Part shown: positions 17,969 to 26,292 of the stretch, one piece after another
Position numbering within the stretch: the stretch's first letter is position 1
Layout: every line of letters begins with the position of its first letter
DNA from: Marinobacter daqiaonensis
GTDB taxonomy: Bacteria; Pseudomonadota; Gammaproteobacteria; Pseudomonadales; Oleiphilaceae
DNA: 64,000 nucleotides
Reading direction: 5' to 3'
Assembly (NCBI RefSeq): GCF_900115285.1
Contig: NZ_FOYW01000001.1
Coordinates: forward strand, 186,001 to 250,000
Program-made: the position numbers and the translations under genes
Notes under the pieces: generated by a model
Databases searched by the model: none
Seen by the model: the letters and a program-made list of their open reading frames with translations, nothing else
Told to the model about the DNA's origin: nothing

Positions 17969-18703
17969 ATGTTGCCACGCCTCCCTGGCGATTGCCGTCC
18001 TGTGTCTTCAGCGGGTGCAGGTGTTCGTCTGTTCTGGATATTCATGACACTGGGCTTACTGGGTCTGAGTGCCGATGTGCTGGCCCATGCTGTCGCCCAG
18101 GGCGATAAGGGATACATTCAGGAAATTACCGGTGTAAACCTCATTGCATTCACCTACCTCGGGGCCAAACACATGGTCACAGGTTATGACCACCTGCTGT
18201 TCCTGCTGGGGGTCATTTTCTTCCTGTACCGGATGCAGCACATCGCCGTTTACGTGAGCCTGTTTGCCCTGGGGCATTCCACCACGATGCTGCTGGGGGT
18301 GTACTTCAACGTGGGCATCAACAGCTACCTCATTGACGCGATTATCGGTCTGTCCATCGTGTACAAGGCACTGGACAATATTGGCGCCTATCAACGCTGG
18401 TTTGGTTTCCAGCCCAACACCAAGGCCGCCACGCTGATCTTCGGTTTTTTCCACGGTTTTGGCCTGTCGACAAAGATCATTGAATACGACATCTCGCCGG
18501 ACGGACTGATTCCGAACCTCCTGGCCTTCAACGTCGGCGTGGAGCTCGGGCAACTGATCGCCCTGGCCATGATCCTGATTGCCATCAGCTTCTGGCGTAA
18601 AACCGACGGCTTCTTCCGCCACGCGTACACAGCCAACGTCGCCATGATGAGTGCGGGTTTCCTGCTCTTTGGCTATCAGCTCACCGGTTACTTTGTCGCC
18701 TGA
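17969..18703 (+). CDS. HupE/UreJ family membrane protein
   Basis: A 244-residue integral-membrane protein with a signal-like first segment and about six more transmembrane helices. The motif HMVTGYDHLLFLLG (near residue 70) and FFHGFGLS (near 155) carry the conserved histidine and aspartate residues of HupE/UreJ proteins, which move nickel or related metals across the membrane. No hydrogenase or urease genes are present in the window. CTGGAG upstream is the ribosome site. It is followed after 15 bases by a membrane-anchored protein gene, a pairing I recall from related marine bacteria. Confidence 0.85.
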   Translation: MLPRLPGDCRPVSSAGAGVRLFWIFMTLGLLGLSADVLAHAVAQGDKGYIQEITGVNLIAFTYLGAKHMVTGYDHLLFLLGVIFFLYRMQHIAVYVSLFALGHSTTMLLGVYFNVGINSYLIDAIIGLSIVYKALDNIGAYQRWFGFQPNTKAATLIFGFFHGFGLSTKIIEYDISPDGLIPNLLAFNVGVELGQLIALAMILIAISFWRKTDGFFRHAYTANVAMMSAGFLLFGYQLTGYFVA

Positions 18704-18718
18704 TCCTGGAGATTCGCC

Positions 18719-19408
18719 ATGTACAACACCGATATACCAAACCGTGAAGAATTGCCCAGCACCGGCAAACTGATTCGATCAACCATCGTCGCTGCCATTG
18801 TGGCCCTGGTTCTGCTGGTTACCGTTGTCATGCCTGCTGAGTACGCCCTGGACCCGACCGGCGCCGGCCGACTGCTGGGATTGACCGAAATGGGCGAAAT
18901 CAAGAAGCAGCTCGCCGAAGAAGCCGCTGCTGACGAGGCTGCCCAGATGGTTGCCGTGGAGTCCTCAGTTGACGAAAAGGCGCCGGAACTCAGAGAACCT
19001 GTCGTGGCCGAACCGGTTGAGGACCCCGCCTCCGCTCCCGAGGCCGGGGTTGCGGCTACCGAACCAGAGGCTGAACCCGTGATTGCCGGGCCGCAGTGGC
19101 AGGATGAAGTGAGCGTGGTTCTCACACCGGGAGAAGGCACTGAATTCAAGCTCACTATGGAGGAAGGGGCTGTAGCCCGGTTCTCCTGGGTGTCTGAAGG
19201 TGGTCCCATCAATTACGACACCCATGGCGATGGTGGCGGCCAATCCATCTCCTATGAAAAGGGGCGCGGTGTTCCCGAGGACGAAGGCAAACTTGTAGCA
19301 GCCTTTACCGGCAACCATGGCTGGTTCTTCCGCAATCGGAACGACAACGACATCACTCTGGTACTTCGCATCGCAGGGGAGTACGGGCAATTGAAGAAGA
19401 TGTTGTGA
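18719..19408 (+). CDS. Transmembrane anchor protein
   Basis: A 229-residue protein with one transmembrane helix (about 22-42), an acidic, alanine/glutamate-rich linker (about 62-120) and a beta-rich periplasmic domain (about 125-225) containing FSWVSEGGPINYDTHGDG and GNHGWFFRNR. The domain resembles proteins annotated as transmembrane anchor protein next to HupE/UreJ genes. The two His-rich segments could bind metal. It sits 15 bases after the HupE-like gene and is surely co-transcribed with it, suggesting a joint role in metal uptake or handling. Confidence 0.75.
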   Translation: MYNTDIPNREELPSTGKLIRSTIVAAIVALVLLVTVVMPAEYALDPTGAGRLLGLTEMGEIKKQLAEEAAADEAAQMVAVESSVDEKAPELREPVVAEPVEDPASAPEAGVAATEPEAEPVIAGPQWQDEVSVVLTPGEGTEFKLTMEEGAVARFSWVSEGGPINYDTHGDGGGQSISYEKGRGVPEDEGKLVAAFTGNHGWFFRNRNDNDITLVLRIAGEYGQLKKML

Positions 19409-19429
19409 TATTCAGAGCCAGTCTGGACC

Positions 19430-19557
19430 GTGGCCAGACCTGCCAGCTATCCCCGCCTGCGGGGTTTTCCACCTTGATCACCTCTGCGCCCTGATCTGCC
19501 AGCATCATGGTGGCCAGAGGGCCGGATATCATCGCGGTCAGATCAATAAGGTCAGTT
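19430..19557 (-). pseudogene. CaiB/BaiF CoA-transferase N-terminal remnant
   Basis: Read on the minus strand, about 40 codons translate as LIDLTAMISGPLATMMLADQ, then GAEVIKVENPAGGD. This is the conserved N-terminal segment of family III (CaiB/BaiF) CoA-transferases, which bind CoA and transfer it between acyl groups. The downstream part is missing: it runs into the end of the anchor-protein gene after roughly 15 unrelated codons, and no start codon context remains. I read it as a deletion remnant. A CCCCGC/GCGGGG hairpin followed by four T inside it (19451-19468) may incidentally terminate the anchor gene transcript. Confidence 0.8.
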
Positions 19558-19944
19558 CCGGTTCTTCAGAACCTCATAAATCCGGGACACCGGCCCGTCC
19601 TGCGCCTGGTCTTGCACCACGTCCTCAAGCAGCTCAAGAACCCGTTTTTCATCGTTGCTCCGAAGGCCTGGCCAATACACATAGGGCACCAGATCCGGAT
19701 TCCGGATGAAGAAAAGGGCCGTCTCTTCCGGATCGTTGTCGATGTCTCCCCGCAGACCCACGGTAAAGCGTTCGCCGTCGCTGCCCCTGAGCGTTACCAG
19801 CAGGGAATTGTCCCGTTCGATGAACCGGCTGTCCTCCACGGAAACAGGCCCCGCGAGATCGGGCACCGAGGTTATGTAGTACTGAAAGCCGAGAAACGCC
19901 AGTAGCACGACAAGTAGTGCCGGCAGGGCAATGGACTTGATCAT
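19552..19944 (-). CDS. Membrane-anchored hypothetical protein
   Basis: About 130 residues with an N-terminal hydrophobic anchor (3-20, SIALPALLVVLLAFLGF) and a soluble, charged remainder (VSVEDSRFIERDNSLLVTLRG, then a C-terminal helix EKRVLELLEDVVQD). I do not recognise the family. The start is uncertain: the methionine at 19944 gives the best signal-like N-terminus but lacks a clear ribosome site, and a frame to 20025 would add 27 residues. Its stop overlaps the edge of the CoA-transferase remnant. Confidence 0.6.
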   Translation of the reverse strand: MIKSIALPALLVVLLAFLGFQYYITSVPDLAGPVSVEDSRFIERDNSLLVTLRGSDGERFTVGLRGDIDNDPEETALFFIRNPDLVPYVYWPGLRSNDEKRVLELLEDVVQDQAQDGPVSRIYEVLKNRN

Positions 19945-20085
19945 CAGGAGGATTCCGAGTCGGTCAGAAGAGGGCGTATGGTAACTCTCTATCCGGAGCC
20001 AGGTCTTGTAGTTTGCTTTTTCCATAGACGGGCGGGACAGGGTTCTTTTTAGACTGCCTGCCCACGCTTAGCTCACAATCTGCAG

Positions 20086-20754
20086 CTACTTGAATCTCTT
20101 GATGGATCCAGCGTTAACGACTCCGGCAAGCGTCCCGACGACCAAACCGACAATAGCCGCTATTGCGATGTTCCCGCTAGCGAGGTTCGTCAATACTCCA
20201 GCGATGCCACCAGCAATCACAAACGTGATCGCAAATATGAAGCCGATCTCCACAAAGTAGACGACTTTTGACTTTCGGTCGGTGTAGATGCCTTTGGCAA
20301 GCCCCTCGTCCACGAGCCGCGACTCGGCCTCACTCGCTGCCGCCTGATTGCGCACCGGTGTTTCTCGGCGGACATCGCCGGCGGGCGCGGCTCCTGTGGT
20401 CCCCTCAGCGGACGAATCCGCTGCGAGCTTCCAGATCGCACCGGTGTGGTCAGGTTGCATGGCGAGGACGGTCATATACTCTATCCGCGCCTCTTCGAAC
20501 CGGTTACATCGTTCAAGGCAAAGGCCGATGTAGTACCGGGGCTCCACAAACAGACCGTCCAGAGAGACTGCATCACGGAAGTGTCTCTCCGCTTTTTCGA
20601 AGTCGGACTCCCGGAAATCGCACACGCCGGACAGATAGGAAACTCTTGCATCTGTCGCCTCCTCGTTTTGGAGGGAAGCCAGAAGGCGTCGGACATCAGC
20701 CACTGCGCCCTGCTTGAGAAGGTCACGTGCGGTCATGAAGATTTCGTCGTTCAT
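20086..20754 (-). CDS. TPR protein with two C-terminal membrane helices
   Basis: A 222-residue protein. The first 110 residues contain about three tetratricopeptide-like helical pairs (ARVSYLSGVCDFRESDFEKA, VEPRYYIGLCLERCNRFEEA). A charged, Ala-rich linker follows, and two hydrophobic segments close the protein (about 168-188 and 193-215), the second pair being Gly/Ala-rich like a glycine zipper. The topology is of a TPR domain tethered to the membrane by a hairpin. It starts 31 bases after the 418-residue repeat protein on the same strand, so they are likely one operon. Function unknown. Confidence 0.7.
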   Translation of the reverse strand: MNDEIFMTARDLLKQGAVADVRRLLASLQNEEATDARVSYLSGVCDFRESDFEKAERHFRDAVSLDGLFVEPRYYIGLCLERCNRFEEARIEYMTVLAMQPDHTGAIWKLAADSSAEGTTGAAPAGDVRRETPVRNQAAASEAESRLVDEGLAKGIYTDRKSKVVYFVEIGFIFAITFVIAGGIAGVLTNLASGNIAIAAIVGLVVGTLAGVVNAGSIKRFK

Positions 20755-20785
20755 CTAGGCCCCCAGGGGGTTGGGGCGGCTGGAC

Positions 20786-22042
20786 CTACAGGGGCTCACT
20801 GGCGTCGGCCTCGTTGTCCACCTCGTCCTGATCATTATTGCTGTCGATCTCGCCATCGACCTCGTCTGGAGCCGGTAGATAGGATACTTGTGCGTCGCCG
20901 TCGATCTCGTCCGGGGACGGAAGGTGTGACACTTGCCCGTCGTAATCGATCTCGTCCGGAGCCGGAAGGTGCGACATTTCCGCGTCGTAATCGATTTCAT
21001 CCGGATCCGGGGGATACGACACCTGGGCGTCATTGCTAACCCCGTTCTCCACCTCGTCGCCGGCCTCTTCGGGCGCTGACCGTAGCGACATGTCCGCAAC
21101 TCCGTCTCCATCCGAATCGACCGCGTCCACGATCTCATCGCCGATGATGTCTGAGGTCGGCTGTCCGCCAAAAGGGGTGTCGATCGGGGGGAGCGCATCG
21201 GTTTCGTCGATCAGCCTGGCACTTTCGTGGCAGTGCGCCTGAATGCTGTTTGCCTGAACCAGACCCTCATCCGCGTTCCTAAGATCGGCCAGCGCTTCTC
21301 TGATGCCGTCGATGTCGTTGCGGACCCGTTGATGCAACTCGGCGAGGGTAGGGTGGGTCGCATCCACCGAGAACAGGAGTTCCTGGGTGCCCTTTTCGGC
21401 AAGCTTGTCGGCAATGACCTTGAGGTTGCTGTCGGCTGGACCGATCAACGCTTCCGCGAGCTTTTCATGGGAGAAGGATTCACTGGGCATGAATTTGCCG
21501 ATAACGGCACCTGCGATCTCGCCGACTGCGTCCAGACTCCGTTCGATTTTGATGGCGTTCGTGACACTAATGAGAAGCGTAGCCTTATCGACGTAATCCT
21601 TCGTCTCTAGCAGCAGATTGACCGTCAGTTCCATCTCGGCGCTCCGGTCTTCCACAGCGCGAATATCATCGATCACCTTGACGAGCGTAGCCCGGTCTTC
21701 GACGAGGCGACTCTCAAGTTCCCTGACCGTTCTCTCGCTTCTGATTTTCTGGTTGTGAAAAGCGCCTTCAAGACCATCGGCGAGGGACTTCCGCAATGCA
21801 TTGGACAGCTCGATGTCGCGGGACCAGTTCTCCACAAGGAACGGGCTCTCCACCCCCGGACTGTCGTTCCGGCTATTTTGGTAAAACGTTTTCCAGGCCG
21901 TCAGCCGATCCTGGACCTCTCGGTGCTGGTCGAACTTGTCCGAATAGAAGTTCATCTCCTGGAGGTTGCCACGGTCGGGACGGTAGGCCGGGTCGAGCTC
22001 GCGGGAGGTGCGGCGCTGCAGCAGATCGAGGTTTCTTCCCAT
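20786..22042 (-). CDS. Coiled-coil protein with acidic C-terminal repeats
   Basis: A 418-residue soluble protein I do not recognise. The N-terminal two-thirds is helical with heptad character (about 85-150 and 235-290). A DSDGDGVAD calcium-loop-like motif is near residue 310. Residues 340-399 are four tandem 15-residue repeats of the form QVSYLPAPDEIDYDA, and the tail is very acidic. No signal peptide or membrane segment is seen. GGGAGAATCAGG precedes the start. The neighbour is a membrane-anchored TPR protein, a natural docking partner for a repeat tail; that link is inference. Confidence 0.7.
   Translation of the reverse strand: MGRNLDLLQRRTSRELDPAYRPDRGNLQEMNFYSDKFDQHREVQDRLTAWKTFYQNSRNDSPGVESPFLVENWSRDIELSNALRKSLADGLEGAFHNQKIRSERTVRELESRLVEDRATLVKVIDDIRAVEDRSAEMELTVNLLLETKDYVDKATLLISVTNAIKIERSLDAVGEIAGAVIGKFMPSESFSHEKLAEALIGPADSNLKVIADKLAEKGTQELLFSVDATHPTLAELHQRVRNDIDGIREALADLRNADEGLVQANSIQAHCHESARLIDETDALPPIDTPFGGQPTSDIIGDEIVDAVDSDGDGVADMSLRSAPEEAGDEVENGVSNDAQVSYPPDPDEIDYDAEMSHLPAPDEIDYDGQVSHLPSPDEIDGDAQVSYLPAPDEVDGEIDSNNDQDEVDNEADASEPL
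20846..21025 (-). repeat. Four tandem 45-bp coding repeats
   Basis: Four in-frame copies of a 45-base unit encode the PxPDEID repeats of the acidic-tail protein. The copies differ at several positions, so they are old or have diverged under selection; copy number could vary between strains. Confidence 0.85.
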
Positions 22043-22486
22043 CCTGATTCTCCCTTTTGCACCCGGTGCCTAAAGGTTTTGACTTCCCAGCAGGGCCCCG
22101 AGTGCCTACTCCCGAAACTTTCACAGCGCGGACCAGAGGAAGGCGAGCCTACCTGCCAACGATGGCAAGACACGAATCAATCACCAATACTCGAACCTCT
22201 GACCCGCCTGTCTGCCAGCAGAACTGGACCTCGGATGCCAGAAATCGGATCTGCAGTGGAATCAGTATAGAGCACACTGGGATGGGGCGGCGGTTTTCCA
22301 CCGGGGCCCGTTCCTGCTATCACCCTCGACAAGACCTTCGTTCAGGGAATGGCGGAATAGCCGACACTGTTTGAACAGGTCCGTCGTGATGTCGATGAAG
22401 ACTATGACGACGGCGTTCTGTACTAGAGTGTTGGTATGGGCTTCAATGTCTGAGGCCACATAAGGCAGTTGCTAAAGGAGATAGCT
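22043..22486. other. Intergenic region with possible decayed coding
   Basis: No convincing gene in about 440 bases. On the plus strand 22310-22425 reads as a short run of sense codons broken by one stop (TLDKTFVQGMAE, stop, PTLFEQVRRDVDEDYDDG), which could be a decayed small gene, but I cannot name it. Confidence 0.35.
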
Positions 22487-22636
22487 ATGAGAGTGACATT
22501 GACGGATGGGTCCATATTCCGCTCCTTGATGGTCGTACTGTTGCTTGCAGCTGGCATGGCTGGCTGCAACACCATGGAGGGGTTCGGAAGGGACGTAGAA
22601 TCAGCCGGCGAGGAGATAGAAGACCAGGCGGATTAA
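22487..22636 (+). CDS. Entericidin-like small lipoprotein
   Basis: A 49-residue lipoprotein. A hydrophobic signal (about 10-26) ends in the lipobox MAGC (Cys27), followed by NTMEGFGRDVESAGEEIEDQ. The C-NT-x-G-x-G-x-D-x-x-x-x-G-E-x-I pattern is that of the entericidin A/B family, small envelope lipoproteins associated with stress and envelope homeostasis. CTAAAGGAG sits eight bases upstream of the start. It is monocistronic. Confidence 0.9.
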   Translation: MRVTLTDGSIFRSLMVVLLLAAGMAGCNTMEGFGRDVESAGEEIEDQAD

Positions 22637-23113
22637 TATCCGACCGGTTGCGCTATTGAAAAGATGAGCAGTGAACGCACGTCTGCAATGATGAAGGGCA
22701 GGAACCACTTGGAGGTTAACCATGCCCTTTGTCAGCCGGTACAGACTTGAACTCCCCCACGCGCGAACAGATTAATGAGGCCAGCGGATCGTTAGCGATT
22801 GAATTCAAAAGCTTCTCTGAAAGTTTGCTTCCCTCAGAAAGTTTCTCCAAGTGCCTGATTTTCTCCGAGTGCCTGTCCACCTTCCGTTCTTAAACCCGAA
22901 AACGCCGACCGACAATAATTCGAGGGGTATTTTGCGAAGCCCAACGCGGTCTCGATAGTGGGTTTCGGGGGCCTTAGTCGATTGGCACAGTTGACATTTT
23001 TTGGTGAGGTCGCGGAACGATGATAACGAAAGCGCTGAAGTGCCAGCTAAAAAATAATCATCTATAGTGATGAGTAACCCGTATTACCGCCTACTGCTTG
23101 ATCGGGAAAAACC
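22637..23113. other. Intergenic region with degenerate repeat motifs
   Basis: About 480 bases without a gene. It holds one tandem pair of the transposase-associated motif (22842-22890) and an AT-rich stretch (about 23035-23075) that may contain the promoter of the MipA/OmpV gene. Confidence 0.5.
22842..22890. repeat. Tandem degenerate GTGCCTGTCCAC motif
   Basis: Two imperfect units in a row: TTTCTCCAAGTGCCTGATT and TTCTCCGAGTGCCTGTCCACC, the second followed by TTCCG. They match the motif that flanks the RAYT gene at 32.7 kb. Confidence 0.6.
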
Positions 23114-23938
23114 ATGAAAAACACAGTCCTTCAAGTCGCCACATTTCTTGGCGCTCTTTCATGTTTAGGATCGTCAAATGCGGCGGAGACGAGAACCGCT
23201 CTCGTTCCGCTTCCTTCTATCGGCGATTTTACAGATGGCGATGGTTGGGGTGTTGGGCTTGGGCTGGGCGTTGAATATGAGACTGCTTATGAGGGTTCGG
23301 ACGAATTCGAGTTTGAGATCGATCCGGCCGGGGGTGTTCAGTGGCGAACTGGTGAACACATTTTTTTCTGGGCAGGTGAAGCAATTGGGTGGCGAACACT
23401 GGCCAAGGATGCCTGGTTGTTTCAAGCCACGGTAGGCTACGAAGAAGGCCGTGAAGAGGATGACTCAGAAGATGGCAGACTGGATGGGTTAGGCGAATCG
23501 AGTTCAGGGGTGATATTGCTTTTGGAAGTGCGTCGTGCCCTTGCAGACGACTGGCGTTACTTTCTGGATGGCCGTGTATTAACAGGCGAGATCGGTACGC
23601 TGGGGATTCTAGGCGCAGGAACTTGTTTGGCTTGCGAAGCTGACGGCACTGGCTGGGAAGTTGGCGCCGCTGTCACCTTCCACGATGGTGAGTTAGCCAA
23701 CCGGGACTTTGGTGTCAACGCACGGCAATCCATAGACTCAGGTCTTCCGGAAACCGATGTTGATAGCGGGTATAGATCAACTGGTGTCAATGTTAACTAT
23801 CGAAATTACCTGAACGAAAACTGGCAGATCTTCGGTGAAGCTCTTTACGAAGTCTATGGCAGTGACGTTTCAGACAGCCCAATATCCCGGAACGATTACG
23901 AGGCCGAGATCGGTGTTGGCTTCATTTATGTTTTCTGA
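23114..23938 (+). CDS. MipA/OmpV family outer membrane protein
   Basis: A 274-residue outer-membrane beta-barrel protein. It has a signal peptide (about 1-23, ending NAAE). GWGVGLGLGVEYETAYEGSD matches the first strands of the MipA/OmpV family, followed by alternating hydrophobic strands, and the protein ends in the C-terminal phenylalanine (GVGFIYVF) needed for Bam-dependent insertion. MipA in Escherichia coli is a scaffold for murein synthesis; OmpV-like proteins also act as porins or adhesins. Two cysteines in TCLACEADG are unusual for the barrel and may form a disulfide. Confidence 0.85.
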   Translation: MKNTVLQVATFLGALSCLGSSNAAETRTALVPLPSIGDFTDGDGWGVGLGLGVEYETAYEGSDEFEFEIDPAGGVQWRTGEHIFFWAGEAIGWRTLAKDAWLFQATVGYEEGREEDDSEDGRLDGLGESSSGVILLLEVRRALADDWRYFLDGRVLTGEIGTLGILGAGTCLACEADGTGWEVGAAVTFHDGELANRDFGVNARQSIDSGLPETDVDSGYRSTGVNVNYRNYLNENWQIFGEALYEVYGSDVSDSPISRNDYEAEIGVGFIYVF

Positions 23939-24043
23939 TGTTCCCCCTCTGTCAGCCTGGCTGTCCCGTTGGTGGTTTCTCCTCCGAGAGACTCAGTAAG
24001 CTCTTTATTTGTAGAATTTCCGTCACGCTGCCAGGGGTTCAGT

Positions 24044-24062
24044 ACCCCCTGATCAAGGGGGT
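24044..24062. terminator. Hairpin after OmpV-like gene
   Basis: ACCCCCT and AGGGGGT pair around a GATCA loop. There is no T-run, so it is a hairpin of uncertain function about 100 bases after the outer-membrane gene. The rest of the gap to 24317 shows nothing else. Confidence 0.4.
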
Positions 24063-24317
24063 TGGACAGCCTGGGACCGGAATCCAGTACTGAGGTCAAT
24101 CCTGAGAAGTAACTCTCAATCAGAGCCAGTCCTACACCGCGTAACGGATTCTCCTGCATCATCTTCAAAAGGACATTCTGGAGTAATCAACTAATCCCTT
24201 CGCTTCCTTGCCGTAAACGTTGTCGCCAACTAGGTTGTCGGATAGCGGGTAATTTTTGCACAACCACCTCTGGTTCAGGGGGTGGCTCCCCTAACCTCAA
24301 TCAATGAGGGCACAACA

Positions 24318-25472
24318 ATGAAAACGATATCTCCTCTCAAAACCGTCGCCATCGGCATTACCATCGCAGGACTGACGACCGCCAACATCGCAAGTGCCAC
24401 CGAACTCCGCTTTGCAACCGGTGCTCCCCAGAACACGCTGGGCACCAAGGCCATGGATGCATTTATCGAAGCTGTTGAAAATCGCTCCGGCGGCGATATC
24501 AGCGTGAAAGGTTATGCTCAGTCCTTGCTGAGCTTCATGGAAACTCCGACCGGACTTCGAGACGGTATCGCAGATTTGGGCCACGTGCTTACACCATATT
24601 TTCCGTCAGACTTCCCCAATACCATCATGCTTACGGAACTGACCATGGCGCTTGAACTCGCCGATGTGAGCTCGCAGGATGCTGTGTTTGCCTACACCGG
24701 TGCGATATCCGAGTACGTTATCAACAATTGCCCGGAATGTCTGAAGGAACACCTTGACCGCAATCAGATATTCCTCGGCCTCGCCAGCTCTTCGCCGTAC
24801 GGCCTGTTCTGCAACGAAGCGATTACAAGCAAGGAGGATATTGAAGGTAAACGCATCCGTATCGGGGGCCCGCAGTGGTCACGATGGGTCGACGCCATGG
24901 GTGGCACTCCCGTTTCCATTCCGGTTAACGAAACCTATGAAGGACTGAGCCAGGGTGTTGTCGACTGCACGGCCCACAACCTGTCGGATTATCTCAATTT
25001 CAAGTTTATTGAAGTCGCCAGCGAGGTCACCATGGGGGTTCCCGGCGGCACATTCGGCGGGGTTGGGACAAACATGAATGCCGATGCCTGGAAATCCCTG
25101 TCTGAAAAAGACCGAACATCCATTCTTTATGGTGCGGCGACCACTTCAGCCGAGATAGCAAAAGTGTACCTGGAGAACCATCAGGAGGCCCTGAGGAGGA
25201 TCGACAAGCAGCCGGAACTGACGCTCCACGAGCCAGATGAAGAGTTTCGTCAGATGACCAGGGACTTTATCGAAGAAGACCTCAAAAAAGTGGCGGCAAA
25301 CTATTCAGAGAGGTACGACGTGCAACGGGCTGATGCCAAGATGGACGAGTTCCAGCAATTGCTGGATGAGTGGGTCGGCAAAGTCGAGGGTATCGAGACC
25401 AGGGAACAGCTCCGCGACCTGTATTGGCAAGAAGTTTTTTCCAAGGTTGATGTCAGCTCCTATGGGATCTGA
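24318..25472 (+). CDS. TRAP transporter substrate-binding protein (DctP family)
   Basis: A 384-residue periplasmic binding protein. A signal peptide (about 1-27, ending SAT) precedes ELRFATGAPQNTLGTKAMDAF, the family N-terminus. DIEGKRIRIGGPQWSRWVDAMGGTPVSIP carries the arginine (RIGG) used by DctP-family proteins to hold the substrate carboxylate, and YEGLSQGVVDCT follows. No DctQ or DctM membrane genes are adjacent, so it is an orphan that must use a transporter elsewhere or act as a sensor. A GC-rich hairpin follows. The ATG at 24318 is preferred to the upstream in-frame codon at 24282. Confidence 0.88.
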   Translation: MKTISPLKTVAIGITIAGLTTANIASATELRFATGAPQNTLGTKAMDAFIEAVENRSGGDISVKGYAQSLLSFMETPTGLRDGIADLGHVLTPYFPSDFPNTIMLTELTMALELADVSSQDAVFAYTGAISEYVINNCPECLKEHLDRNQIFLGLASSSPYGLFCNEAITSKEDIEGKRIRIGGPQWSRWVDAMGGTPVSIPVNETYEGLSQGVVDCTAHNLSDYLNFKFIEVASEVTMGVPGGTFGGVGTNMNADAWKSLSEKDRTSILYGAATTSAEIAKVYLENHQEALRRIDKQPELTLHEPDEEFRQMTRDFIEEDLKKVAANYSERYDVQRADAKMDEFQQLLDEWVGKVEGIETREQLRDLYWQEVFSKVDVSSYGI

Positions 25473-25479
25473 GCAGCGG

Positions 25480-25500
25480 GCCCCGGTGTAATGCCGGGGC
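25480..25500 (+). terminator. Hairpin after TRAP binding protein
   Basis: GCCCCGG and CCGGGGC form a 7-bp stem with a 7-base loop, starting eight bases after the stop codon. The downstream T-run is weak. Confidence 0.6.
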
Positions 25501-25628
25501 TTGGAGCCCCCTCCGGCCATAGAGCATAAAGCTGACACTTCCGACCGCCATATCAAACTTGCCCGATAGTGCTCGCCGACCTTGGACTCACCCAAAGAGC
25601 CTAGATCGTGATTTTTGGAGAAATAGCG

Positions 25629-26228
25629 ATGAACTTAAAAGACTGTTTAAAGATAAAAACCGCTTTAATCTTTCTGGTACTCGCGCTGGTGCCTTCGGTA
25701 TCAAGTGCGATCATAATAAATAGTTTCACGGGCAGCTTCTCTGATGGCTCACGTATATATATTGACCTGAAAGGTTATGATTTTGGAAAGGGAGAATTTT
25801 ATGCTCCACCGAATGCTTGGAGTGAAATAGATGATCCGTCAGATTATCCTTACATTGAACCCTTTGATACATATTTTTATTCATCGTCACTTATGCGATC
25901 TGAGGTGCCTTGGGCTCCTTTTGGGAAAATAACGAGCGCTCACTTTGGTGACGGTCTTTATTTTGAGATTGATAATTATTATTCGGTCCATATGACTGAA
26001 TTGTTCTATCTTTTTTCAGCGCCAGATTGGTCTATTTCAAGCAGCGGGGTTGGTTTTTATTATGAACAATACGTTACGGGATTTATGGGCGGATATTTTG
26101 ATACCTCGATCTCCCCATATCCAGTCACCGAAACCACCAACCTGATGCTGCTTATTTCTGGTATCTTCGCAATTTGGTTGCGGAGGCGATGCAGAACAGT
26201 GAATTCATCAAATTACGTGCATCGCTAA
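25629..26228 (+). CDS. Low-GC exported protein with sorting-signal-like C-terminus
   Basis: A 199-residue protein rich in Tyr, Phe and Ser. The signal peptide spans about 1-25 (ending VSSA). The C-terminus has a PVTETTNL segment, a hydrophobic stretch (LMLLISGIFAIWL) and a basic cluster (RRRCR). This three-part layout resembles PEP-CTERM-like sorting signals, though the canonical PEP is missing. The base composition is clearly more AT-rich than that of its neighbours, suggesting recent acquisition. The ATG at 25629 has GGAG eight bases upstream; a GTG at 25608 is a weaker alternative. The body matches nothing I know. Confidence 0.7.
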   Translation: MNLKDCLKIKTALIFLVLALVPSVSSAIIINSFTGSFSDGSRIYIDLKGYDFGKGEFYAPPNAWSEIDDPSDYPYIEPFDTYFYSSSLMRSEVPWAPFGKITSAHFGDGLYFEIDNYYSVHMTELFYLFSAPDWSISSSGVGFYYEQYVTGFMGGYFDTSISPYPVTETTNLMLLISGIFAIWLRRRCRTVNSSNYVHR

Positions 26229-26292
26229 ACATTGAGAGAAACGCAGGAAATAGCCGTAAACCCGGGATTCCACGCAAGGGAACCGGTCGGTC

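Noticed and set aside
19451..19468. CCCCGC/GCGGGG hairpin with T4 as a designed terminator
   Set aside because: It lies inside codons of the CoA-transferase remnant (NPAGGD), so the structure is explained by the old coding sequence, although it may act as a terminator now.
22262..22459. 65-residue minus-strand frame before the entericidin gene
   Set aside because: It lacks a ribosome site and coding character; at most the region is a decayed gene on the other strand.
23926..24168. 80-residue minus-strand frame after the OmpV-like gene
   Set aside because: No ribosome site, no family resemblance, and it overlaps the outer-membrane gene end and a hairpin.
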